NCBI GenBank assembly: GCA_900319195.1
Contig: ONNL01000130.1
Coordinates: forward strand, 1 to 13,026
Source: an uncultured Ruminococcus sp.
Lineage (GTDB): Bacteria > Bacillota > Clostridia > Oscillospirales > Ruminococcaceae
Direction: 5' to 3'
DNA length: 13,026 nucleotides
Part shown: positions 1-5,694 of the stretch, one piece after another
Numbering within the stretch: the first letter of the stretch is position 1
Layout: each line of letters begins with the position of its first letter
The notes under the pieces: generated by a model
Seen by the model: the letters and a program-made list of their open reading frames with translations, nothing else
What the model was told of the DNA's origin: nothing
Databases searched by the model: none
Program-made: the position numbers and the translations under genes

Positions 1-606
1 GAGAGCGTTTGCTATCATCAGAGGGATCAGCTTCTCAGGGAAGTGATAAGGTCCGTAGTTGTTAGAACAACGGCTGATAGTCACAGGCAGACCGTAAGTC
101 CTGTGGTAAGCCATAACAAGCAGGTCAGCACCAGCCTTTGACGAGCTGTACGGGCTGCTTGTATGGATAGGTGTTGTCTCAGTGAAGAAGAGGTCGGGAC
201 GGTCAAGCGGAAGGTCACCGTAAACCTCGTCCGTTGAAACCTGATGATAACGCTGAATGCCGTACTTTCTGCAAGCATCCATGAGCACCTGTGTACCAAG
301 AATATTAGTCTGAAGGAATATCTCGGGATTCTCGATAGAACGGTCTACGTGAGACTCTGCTGCAAAGTTAACAACGATGTCGGGCTTCTCCTCCGCAAAG
401 AGCTTGTCGATTGCCTCGCGGTCGCAGATGTCGATCTTGCAGAAGCGGAAGTTCTGGTTGTCCATGACGCTATCGAGTGTCGAGAGATTGCCCGCATAGG
501 TGAGCTTGTCCACACACACGATCCGGTAATCCGGATGTGTGTCAAGCATGTGGAATACGAAATTCGAGCCAATAAAGCCGGCTCCGCCTGTTACGATTAT
601 GGTCAT
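1..606 (-). CDS. rmlB: dTDP-glucose 4,6-dehydratase, N-terminal part (runs off the window)
   Basis: The 202 visible residues read as an extended short-chain dehydratase that converts dTDP-glucose to dTDP-4-keto-6-deoxyglucose, the second step towards dTDP-rhamnose for cell-wall or surface polysaccharide; it acts in the cytoplasm. Seen directly: the N-terminal NAD-binding loop TGGAGFIGSNF (about residues 5-15), the VDKLTYAGNLSTL stretch, NFAAESHVDRSI, the STDEVYGD motif that carries the catalytic Asp-Glu pair, and TSPYSSSKAG-like YxxxK motif (TSSPYSSSKAGAD) followed by SRCSNNYGPYHFPEK. All are diagnostic for RmlB. The C-terminal sugar-binding part lies beyond position 1. The ATG is preceded by AGGAG and a clear promoter. 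It is a separate unit from the YunG-like gene upstream although both run leftward. No rhamnose partner genes (rmlA, C, D) are visible here; they could lie to the left. Confidence 0.95.
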   Translation of the reverse strand, partial: MTIIVTGGAGFIGSNFVFHMLDTHPDYRIVCVDKLTYAGNLSTLDSVMDNQNFRFCKIDICDREAIDKLFAEEKPDIVVNFAAESHVDRSIENPEIFLQTNILGTQVLMDACRKYGIQRYHQVSTDEVYGDLPLDRPDLFFTETTPIHTSSPYSSSKAGADLLVMAYHRTYGLPVTISRCSNNYGPYHFPEKLIPLMIANAL

Positions 607-658
607 ATTTTTCTCCTATTTTTAATAAACAGCCTTTGTGCTGTGCAGTCCTTAAATG

Positions 659-682
659 AGCAGCTCTCCATGCCGAGCCGCT
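659..682 (-). other. Stem-loop at the start of the rmlB leader
   Basis: On the minus strand an 8-bp stem (AGCGGCTC with GAGCTGCT, one G-U pair) closes an 8-nt loop right at the predicted transcription start of rmlB. No U-tract follows, so it is not a convincing terminator for the gene upstream. It may stabilise the 5' end of the mRNA, or be chance. Confidence 0.35.
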
Positions 683-688
683 TCTACA

Positions 689-717
689 ATTATACCCCTA
701 AATCATGGAAAAGTCAA
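689..717 (-). promoter_or_regulatory. Sigma-A promoter of rmlB
   Basis: On the minus strand, TTGACT (712-717) and TATAAT (689-694) are separated by exactly 17 nt, giving a near-consensus housekeeping promoter. The predicted start near 682 leaves a leader of about 75 nt before the rmlB ATG. The -35 box overlaps the TGA stop codon (714-716) of the YunG-like gene, so rmlB has its own promoter inside the end of its neighbour. Boxes are read from sequence; activity is inferred. Confidence 0.75.
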
Positions 718-1190
718 GGCATCGGCGCCGATATGCTGTCCGATGCTCCATGCCTTTTTAGTTCAAGGCGCTTGTCGAGCTCCGCTTTGAGATATTCGTA
801 CCTTTTGAGCTTTTCGCGCTTCGCAAAATGGATCAGTCGCAGCTGCTCGGGGTCGTCGCCGTAGACGAGCCTTTCGTCTCCGAATTGCTCGCTTGTGAGG
901 TCAAAAACAACATCACCGACTTTGTTGTAGCAGTGATAATTGCCGCCTGAGCGCAGTAGCCCGAGCACACTGCCGCCGAAAATATCCTGTGCAAGAAATG
1001 CGGTTATCGAGCACTGCCCGAGCGTGATGTTATCGGGACTCCATTTTTCCCTCAGTCTCGGAGCGCAGGTATATCTGCACCATATCTCCGAGAGCATATC
1101 ATAGAGGACGAGCGGCGATGAGATTTCCGCGTATTTCTCGTCAGTAGGCGCAATATCGGCGCTCTTCCAGCCGTAAAAACGGTACTCCAT
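714..1190 (-). CDS. YunG-like protein of unknown function
   Basis: A 158-aa soluble cytoplasmic protein without signal peptide or membrane segment. The core (about residues 28-110) matches my recollection of the Bacillus YunG family: a hydrophobic helix with a conserved Trp, then GQCSITAFLAQDIFGG (a GQC-x-ITA-LxQD-x-FGG pattern), a short strand with NYHCYNKVGDVVFDLTSEQF. The arrangement of Cys, a later His and an Asp (GQC...YHCYN...FDLT) resembles a papain-like or transglutaminase-like fold, but I infer that only from motif order. The C-terminal tail (about 120-158) is highly charged and probably helical. The start is fixed by AAGGAGG six nt upstream of the ATG. It has its own promoter and appears monocistronic, divergent from the mannanase. 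The family has no known reaction, so no function is assigned. Confidence 0.8.
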   Translation of the reverse strand: MEYRFYGWKSADIAPTDEKYAEISSPLVLYDMLSEIWCRYTCAPRLREKWSPDNITLGQCSITAFLAQDIFGGSVLGLLRSGGNYHCYNKVGDVVFDLTSEQFGDERLVYGDDPEQLRLIHFAKREKLKRYEYLKAELDKRLELKRHGASDSISAPMP

Positions 1191-1196
1191 AGTCAG

Positions 1197-1249
1197 CCTC
1201 CTTACAGCAACATTTATATAAGTATAGCACAGGCGGCGGATTTTGTCAA
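1197..1249 (-). promoter_or_regulatory. Sigma-A promoter and ribosome binding site of the YunG-like gene
   Basis: On the minus strand TTGACA (1244-1249) and TATACT (1221-1226) are 17 nt apart, with the -35 box at full consensus. The ribosome binding site AAGGAGG lies at 1197-1203. The predicted leader is only about 25 nt. Confidence 0.8.
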
Positions 1250-1321
1250 TTTTCGGGAATTTGCTCAGCGGAGGCGGTCACAGCTTTCGTATACAGTGGA
1301 CTTCTTACCCGATTCGATTAA

Positions 1322-1339
1322 ATTAACGCATCTGTTAAT
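1322..1339. promoter_or_regulatory. Inverted repeat, possible operator
   Basis: ATTAAC and GTTAAT form a perfect 6-bp inverted repeat around a 6-nt spacer. It sits about 70 bp upstream of the YunG-like -35 box and about 125 bp upstream of the mannanase -35 box. A role as a protein binding site is inferred only from symmetry and place; short AT-rich repeats also occur by chance. Confidence 0.3.
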
Positions 1340-1464
1340 AGGATTTACTCGCCATTATTTAAGTTATATTTAAGCTGGATTTTACTCTTTTGTATAAAAA
1401 TCCGCTTTCCATTTGTATGAGTATCCAAAGATTGTGAAAAGAATTTGAATTTTTTTGGTTTTTC

Positions 1465-1493
1465 TTGATTTTTTGCCGATAAAGCTTTATAAT
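1465..1493 (+). promoter_or_regulatory. Sigma-A promoter of the mannanase gene
   Basis: TTGATT (1465-1470) and TATAAT (1488-1493) are separated by 17 nt. Transcription would start near 1500 and give a leader of about 70 nt ending in AGGAGGG shortly before the ATG at 1572. The run of Ts around and upstream of the -35 box resembles an UP-like AT-rich tract. Confidence 0.7.
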
Positions 1494-1507
1494 GAAATTA
1501 CATTATT

Positions 1508-1520
1508 AGAATCAGATTCT
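1508..1520. promoter_or_regulatory. Palindrome just downstream of the mannanase promoter
   Basis: AGAATC-A-GATTCT is a perfect 6-bp palindrome with a one-base centre. It lies at about +8 to +20 relative to the predicted start, a typical operator position for a repressor. No regulator gene is adjacent and the motif matches none that I recognise, so this is a candidate only. Confidence 0.35.
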
Positions 1521-1571
1521 GTGGGCATTTTTCAGAAGCTCGGGATCGTGTTCAAATCAGGAGGGTAATAA

Positions 1572-3788
1572 ATGAAAACAAAATTTTTAAGCAAAGCAGG
1601 TTCGGCAGCTTTATCTGCTGCTATGCTGCTGAACTGCGTCGCAGTTAGTCCTGCGATAAGCTCAGGTGCTGCTGACTCAGTGAACTATGAGTTCGAGGAC
1701 GCAGCATTCACCGACGACATTTCAGTTATTGAGGACAGCTCCGCAAGCGGCGGCTCATATCTGAAAATGGAGGCAGGTACTATCACTATCGACATCACTG
1801 CCGATACCGCAGGTCTTTATGACCTCATCATCTATGCAGGCGGCATAGGCGGTGCAAAGCAGCAGAACATGAAGCTCAACGGCGAATCTATCGGTACACT
1901 TTCTATCCCCGAGAATACTTCGTTCTCAGAGATAAGCATTCCTGCCGTAAAGCTCACAGAAGGTACAAACACACTTGAGATAATCAGCTCATGGGGCTGG
2001 TCAAACTTTGATCATATGACTGTTAGATCTGCTTCACTTCCCGATATAAAGGCAACTCAGACGACTACCTGCGATAAGGACGCTACCGCAGAGACTCAGA
2101 ACCTCATGTCCTACCTCGCAAGCGTATACGGCAGCCACATCATCACAGGTCAGCAGGAGATATACAGCTACGGACCTCACGGTCTCGAGACCGAGTTCGA
2201 GTACCTCAATAACCTCACAGGTCACTATCCTGCTATCAGAGGCTTTGACTACGGAAACTTCACCTGCCCTGCATTCGGCAGCGACGACGGCTCGACAGAG
2301 CGTGTTATCGACTGGGTAAAGAACAAGGGCGGTATCGCTACTTCCTCATGGCATATCAATGTCCCCAACAAAATGGAGAACTACAATGTCGGTGACAAGA
2401 TCGCATGGGATCAGACATCATACTCGGCTGACGGCAACGATTTCTCTCCCTCAAACGCTTATACTGAGGGTACAAAGGAATATGAATACTACCTTCAGGC
2501 ACTCACAACACTCGCAGCTGAGTTCAAGAAGCTTGAGGCAGAAGGCGTTCCGGTTATCTGGAGACCTCTCCACGAGGCAGAAGGCGGCGGCGGTGAGACC
2601 GGCTCATGGTTCTGGTGGGGCAAGGAAGGCTCAGCAGTTTACAAGAAGCTCTGGATATACACCTACAATAAGCTCACACAGGACTTCGGCTGCCACAATC
2701 TCATCTGGGAGTGGAACAGCTACGCATTCGATACATCTGCTGACTGGTACCCCGGCGACGAGTACGTTGACATCATCGGCTTTGATAAGTACAGCTGCAC
2801 AAAGTATCTTGCAGAGAACAACTGGCAGCCCTCGCTTGAGCACGACGCTTCTTCGTACACAAGCACATTCTACACGATAATGGAGAAGTACAACAGCGCT
2901 AAGATGGTATCAATGGCTGAGAACGACAGCTTCTCGACAGTTGACAGCCTTATCAACGACAAGGCAGGCTGGCTCTACTTCTGCACTTGGTATGACGGCG
3001 GCTCAGACAATATCAACTTCCTCTCGAACCCCATATTCAACACGGAAGAGGATACGATAGCTATGTATCAGAGCGATTACGCTATCACTCTTGACGAGCT
3101 CCCCGCAAACCTCTATTCAGAGGCAGTTGTAACAACTACTGACCCCAACGCTACAACAGTTGTAACTACTACGACTACTGCTGACCCCGAGGCTACAACA
3201 ACTACAACAGCATATAAGTTCTCGACAAAGAAGTACACAGTAACTCTTCCTGCTGACGCAAGCGAGAGAAGTACAATGAGCGTTACTATCGAGGGTGCTC
3301 CCACTGCTTCTATCGGCGGTGCACTCGGATACGGCACCAACGCAGACGACTGGACTAATGTTGAGTGGAGCGGCAACGCTGACTCAAAGGGAATCCTTAC
3401 AGTTGAGATAGACATCAGTGACATTCCTGCTTCTATCACATCGGCAGAGCTCCAGATATGGTGGTCGAATACATGGAACAGCGCTACTGAGACATCTACC
3501 GACGCTGACTGCGAGATGACCGACTATTCATTCCCGGCACCTTCTGAGCTGACAACAGGCGCTGATGACAAGGTTTACGGCGATGCAAACGGCGACGGCT
3601 TCGTATCAGTTGCAGACCCGACACTCATCATGCAGGCTGCTGCAAATCCCGATGAGTATTCTATCAAGGATGAGGATAAGCCCTATGCGGACGTTGCAGG
3701 CAACGGCGACGGCGTGACCTCTGAGGACGCACTTGCTATCCAGAAGTTCCTCTCCGGTTCTGTGGAATCGCTCCCTGTTACCGAGTAA
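1572..3788 (+). CDS. Secreted cellulosomal beta-mannanase (CBM35-GH26-module-dockerin)
   Basis: A 738-aa secreted enzyme predicted to cleave beta-1,4-mannan and to join a cellulosome. Order: signal peptide about 1-34; CBM35-like domain about 38-152 (YEFEDAAF start, SWGWSNFDHMTV end); GH26 catalytic domain about 165-510; Thr-rich linker about 518-547; an unassigned beta-rich module with WWSNTW about 548-655; dockerin about 668-731. In GH26 the acid/base is E335 in WRPLHEAEG and the nucleophile is E450 in VSMAEND; ITGQQE at 191-196 and the aromatic WFWWG at 346-350 also fit. The first dockerin loop is canonical (D671, N673, D675, D682); the second, starting at D707, appears one residue longer. 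Start is set by AGGAGGG before the ATG. It stands alone between its own promoter and downstream hairpins. Exact substrate (galacto- or glucomannan) is inferred; a GH26 xylanase or lichenase activity is less likely. Confidence 0.95.
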   Translation: MKTKFLSKAGSAALSAAMLLNCVAVSPAISSGAADSVNYEFEDAAFTDDISVIEDSSASGGSYLKMEAGTITIDITADTAGLYDLIIYAGGIGGAKQQNMKLNGESIGTLSIPENTSFSEISIPAVKLTEGTNTLEIISSWGWSNFDHMTVRSASLPDIKATQTTTCDKDATAETQNLMSYLASVYGSHIITGQQEIYSYGPHGLETEFEYLNNLTGHYPAIRGFDYGNFTCPAFGSDDGSTERVIDWVKNKGGIATSSWHINVPNKMENYNVGDKIAWDQTSYSADGNDFSPSNAYTEGTKEYEYYLQALTTLAAEFKKLEAEGVPVIWRPLHEAEGGGGETGSWFWWGKEGSAVYKKLWIYTYNKLTQDFGCHNLIWEWNSYAFDTSADWYPGDEYVDIIGFDKYSCTKYLAENNWQPSLEHDASSYTSTFYTIMEKYNSAKMVSMAENDSFSTVDSLINDKAGWLYFCTWYDGGSDNINFLSNPIFNTEEDTIAMYQSDYAITLDELPANLYSEAVVTTTDPNATTVVTTTTTADPEATTTTTAYKFSTKKYTVTLPADASERSTMSVTIEGAPTASIGGALGYGTNADDWTNVEWSGNADSKGILTVEIDISDIPASITSAELQIWWSNTWNSATETSTDADCEMTDYSFPAPSELTTGADDKVYGDANGDGFVSVADPTLIMQAAANPDEYSIKDEDKPYADVAGNGDGVTSEDALAIQKFLSGSVESLPVTE

Positions 3789-3797
3789 TTTATATAT

Positions 3798-3834
3798 CGA
3801 GGAAAACCCTTTTGAGACAAAGGGTTCTTCCTCG
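3798..3834 (+). terminator. Stem-loop after the mannanase gene
   Basis: A 15-nt arm starting CGAGGAA pairs with a 16-nt arm ending TTCCTCG through about 15 bp with one bulged base, closing a 6-nt loop (TGAGAC). It begins 9 nt after the stop codon. No U-tract follows, so it is more likely an mRNA 3'-end stabilising hairpin or part of a composite terminator than a complete intrinsic terminator. Confidence 0.55.
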
Positions 3835-3860
3835 AGCTCCTTTCCTAAAACTTTAGTTTG

Positions 3861-3936
3861 AAATTTTTCATGGATACAGCGCGTGCTGCTCTTAATAGGG
3901 CGGCACGTTTTTTTGTGCTATATCCATGAAAAATTT
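3861..3936. repeat. 76-bp nested palindrome enclosing the terminator
   Basis: Perfect 16-bp arms, 3861-3876 (AAATTTTTCATGGATA) and 3921-3936, enclose a second inverted repeat (AGCGC at 3878-3882 with GTGCT at 3915-3919, one G-U) and a third (GTGCTGC at 3883-3889 with GCGGCAC at 3900-3906, one G-U). The whole element can fold into one long hairpin with a bulge made of G plus T7. No clear target-site duplication flanks it. It could be a repetitive palindromic element that supplies a terminator; copy number in the genome is unknown from here. Confidence 0.6.
3882..3914 (+). terminator. Intrinsic terminator for the mannanase gene
   Basis: CGTGCTGC (3882-3889) pairs with GCGGCACG (3900-3907), with one G-U pair, around a 10-nt loop, and is followed directly by seven Ts (3908-3914). 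This is a standard rightward rho-independent terminator. It lies within the larger palindrome 3861-3936. Confidence 0.75.
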
Positions 3937-3956
3937 GAAGCAAAGCCTTCAAGACA

Positions 3957-3994
3957 GAAAATCGGGGAAGGCTCCTTCACAGAGACTTCCCCGA
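3957..3994 (-). terminator. Probable terminator of the leftward dockerin gene
   Basis: TCGGGGAAG (3962-3970) and CTTCCCCGA (3986-3994) form a perfect 9-bp GC-rich stem with a 15-nt loop. Read leftward, the stem is followed by TTTTC, a short U-tract. It lies about 44 nt past the stop codon of the dockerin gene, in the right orientation to end that transcript. Confidence 0.6.
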
Positions 3995-4037
3995 ATAAAA
4001 CGTATCAATTTTACAGCGTTACAGCTGAGTATAACAT

Positions 4038-5117
4038 TCACGTTGCTGTGACAGTTTTTGCGAACTTTATGATACCGTTAGCGTCTCCGATATCGAAGTT
4101 ATTATCCACCTGATGAAGAGCATATCCCTTCAATATGATAGCGGCGTCGGAGGAGTCGAAATTTGAGTCCCTGTTCACATCAGCCGCCTTGAAGAAATCC
4201 GCGGAGCGCTCTGTCGTCGGGTCAGCCTGCACCTCGGCATAATATTTCAGCACCAAAGCAGCGTCGCTTGAATCCACACTGCTGTCAAGGTTCACATCAC
4301 CAAAGTAGTCCTGACAGTAAATATTGAACGAATAGAGCGGCTTTTCCTCACCCGGCGAATACACGCTCACGGGAGCAATATCACCGACTGCAAATGCCTC
4401 CTCAAGAGTTGCAGGCTCGCTGTAGCACGAAGCGGCAACGTCCTCCTGCTTTTCAACTGTCTTGAAATTGCCGTCCTCATCGCGCTCGTCGATCTGAGTC
4501 GTTATCGTGAGCGGAATGCTGATACCGTCAAGTCTCACCTTGCCCTTGCGCGAATAATAGAGGTCGCGGTCGGGAGCGATTATATCGTCAACATTGAACA
4601 CCGCAGTCTGCGAGAGCGCATATACCGCATAAGAGCCGTCCTCCTGAAGCTCGGGAGTGCTCCACGAGGAGAATCCTATCTCCGTGTAAACATCGGGATT
4701 ATATGTAAGCACGCTTGTGTCAATGGACTCGCTGTTTATCTCCGAAATATTGGTCGTTATGACTTTTCCGAGAAGCTCGCCCTCGAATCCGTAGAAGCGC
4801 ACTGAAAATGTAACAGGCTCAGGCTCCTCAGAAGTTGTGGTAGTCACGGTATCCTCTGACGAGGTGGGAGCTGTGGTAGTGGTCTCAGTGACCTCCGCAC
4901 TTGCAGGAGCGGCTGTGGTAGTAGTCACCGTTGTTTCCTCGCTGACGGGAGCGGCAGTTGTCGTAGTCTCCGCAGTTACATCAGAAGTCTCTCCCTCTGA
5001 CACTGAAACGGGCACAGCAGGCAGAGCTGATACACTTGCCGCACCTGTGTCCACAGGAATTGCTGAAAGCAGTACCGCCGCTGAAACGACAGATACCAAA
5101 ATACTTTTTCTCTTCAT
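4038..5117 (-). CDS. Secreted dockerin protein with no recognised catalytic domain
   Basis: A 359-aa exported protein predicted to dock onto a cohesin-bearing scaffoldin. Layout from the ATG: signal peptide about 1-27 (MKRKS start); Thr/Pro/Ala-rich linker with repeated TTTT blocks about 45-100; a beta-rich region about 101-177 (VRFYGFEGELLGKV, then GFSSW and a final short strand) that recalls small beta-grasp cell-surface repeats; a second region about 178-270; and a C-terminal dockerin about 272-334. Both calcium loops are canonical 12-residue types: D274, N276, D278, D285 and D313, N315, D317, D324, with near-identical SSDAA helix starts. I recognise no enzyme family. I chose the ATG because AGGTGAT lies just upstream; a GTG at 5124-5126, directly abutting the previous stop codon, would add three residues. 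It is last in a three-gene unit, suggesting a structural or substrate-contact role, but that is inference. Confidence 0.85.
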   Translation of the reverse strand: MKRKSILVSVVSAAVLLSAIPVDTGAASVSALPAVPVSVSEGETSDVTAETTTTAAPVSEETTVTTTTAAPASAEVTETTTTAPTSSEDTVTTTTSEEPEPVTFSVRFYGFEGELLGKVITTNISEINSESIDTSVLTYNPDVYTEIGFSSWSTPELQEDGSYAVYALSQTAVFNVDDIIAPDRDLYYSRKGKVRLDGISIPLTITTQIDERDEDGNFKTVEKQEDVAASCYSEPATLEEAFAVGDIAPVSVYSPGEEKPLYSFNIYCQDYFGDVNLDSSVDSSDAALVLKYYAEVQADPTTERSADFFKAADVNRDSNFDSSDAAIILKGYALHQVDNNFDIGDANGIIKFAKTVTAT

Positions 5118-5126
5118 AGTTATCAC

Positions 5127-5405
5127 CTATTTGTTCCTTTTAAAAAATAGACGGCAGTTTTCCGAAATTTCCGCACAAAGCCTGACATAACGCGCATAAG
5201 GCATACGGAGCAGCATGAAGTCAGCGGAAATTATCCCCTGAGTTTCCTTATCATAGGCATATATCGCATACAGGAGCACCTCGTCCCAATCGAGCTGAGA
5301 CACATAGCTCTCCGCCTTTTCTTCATATGCCGCAAAGTACTCCTCTATCCTGCTTATCGGGTAGAATCCGCAGTATCGGGTATCGAGAAAGAGGTCAACG
5401 TCCAT
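5127..5405 (-). CDS. Small protein of unknown function (92 aa)
   Basis: I do not recognise this protein. It starts MDVDLFLDTRY and is rich in Tyr, Glu and Asp, with probable helices (EEYFAAYEEKAESYV; DEVLLYAIYAYDKE) and a basic C-terminus ending KRNK. No signal peptide or membrane segment is seen, so it should stay in the cytoplasm. I chose the ATG at 5403-5405 because GAGGG lies 8 nt before it and because it overlaps the end of the upstream 52-aa gene by 11 nt, which suggests translational coupling. An in-frame ATG eight codons upstream lacks a good ribosome binding site. Its stop codon is followed immediately by the alternative GTG start of the dockerin gene, so all three are probably made from one mRNA. 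The ordered coupling is the main support for it being real; no function is assigned. Confidence 0.6.
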   Translation of the reverse strand: MDVDLFLDTRYCGFYPISRIEEYFAAYEEKAESYVSQLDWDEVLLYAIYAYDKETQGIISADFMLLRMPYARYVRLCAEISENCRLFFKRNK

Positions 5406-5553
5406 TGCTGTCGCCCTCGTTTTCATCATTATCCGCAGATGAGCTCTTATGTTTCTTTATTCTGTACGTCACAGCCGCGGAAATGATCCCCGTCACCAGA
5501 AAAACAGCCACCATTATCACAACGACAGCCGCCGTGGAGATATCATTATTCAC
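5395..5553 (-). CDS. Small single-pass membrane protein (52 aa)
   Basis: A short ORF with a GTG start, preceded by GGAGG 11 nt upstream (5565-5569), a slightly long spacing. A short N-terminus (MNNDISTA) leads into one hydrophobic segment, about residues 8-30 (from AAVVVIMVAVFLV), then a strongly basic stop-transfer RIKKHK and an acidic tail with DNDENEGD. This predicts an N-out, C-in single-pass membrane protein. A stop codon shortly upstream in frame rules out a longer version except from other start types. It is the first gene after a strong promoter (5612-5640), and its stop lies inside the start of the next gene (11-nt overlap). No family recognised. The sequence of promoter, ribosome binding site, membrane segment and coupling makes it more credible than its length alone. 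Confidence 0.6.
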   Translation of the reverse strand: MNNDISTAAVVVIMVAVFLVTGIISAAVTYRIKKHKSSSADNDENEGDSNGR

Positions 5554-5611
5554 AGTATCACCAGCCTCCGAAAAAAGTCAGGTCTGCTCGGAAAAATCAC
5601 CGTTCTACACT

Positions 5612-5640
5612 ATTATATCATTTCCTCACCGATTTTTCAA
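5612..5640 (-). promoter_or_regulatory. Sigma-A promoter of the three-gene dockerin unit
   Basis: On the minus strand TTGAAA (5635-5640) and TATAAT (5612-5617) are 17 nt apart. The predicted start is near 5605, giving a leader of about 50 nt before the GTG of the 52-aa gene. It lies between that gene and the end of the PBP gene, so the dockerin unit is transcribed independently of the PBP. Confidence 0.75.
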
Positions 5641-5694
5641 TACCATTGCGAAAAAAGTTGAGAATTTTATTTTTCCTGCCTTATCTGTGTATGC

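Larger units (their letters stand above)
1191..1571. other. 381-bp divergent intergenic region between the YunG-like gene and the mannanase
   Basis: Contains no gene. It is markedly AT-rich on the mannanase side. It holds the YunG-like promoter (1221-1249, minus), an inverted repeat (1322-1339), the mannanase promoter (1465-1493, plus), a short palindrome just downstream of that promoter (1508-1520) and the mannanase ribosome binding site (about 1559-1565). I saw no catabolite-responsive element matching the standard consensus and no recognisable riboswitch. Confidence 0.7.

Noticed and set aside
659..682. Hairpin considered as terminator of the YunG-like gene
   Set aside because: No U-tract follows in that direction and it lies at or after the predicted rmlB start site; it fits a leader hairpin better.
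244..864. A 206-codon plus-strand frame across the rmlB start and the YunG-like end
   Set aside because: It overlaps two real genes and two promoter elements on the opposite strand and has no family features.
2359..2880. A 173-codon open frame on the plus strand inside the mannanase gene
   Set aside because: It is in another frame of the GH26 catalytic domain, low in complexity (Ser, Thr, Arg-rich), and lacks a start signal.
3121..3212. Tandem-looking ACT/ACA repeats
   Set aside because: They encode the Thr-rich linker of the mannanase. Such repetition is usual for these linkers and is not a CRISPR or mobile repeat.
4837..5190. A plus-strand frame rich in Val and Ala opposite the dockerin gene linker
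   Set aside because: It is the antisense of the Thr-rich linker; the Val-rich repeats are simply the complement of ACC/ACT codons.
5406..5429. An upstream ATG pair adding eight residues to the 92-aa protein
   Set aside because: No convincing ribosome binding site precedes it, whereas GAGGG sits 8 nt before the ATG at 5405, and the longer version would overlap the 52-aa gene further.
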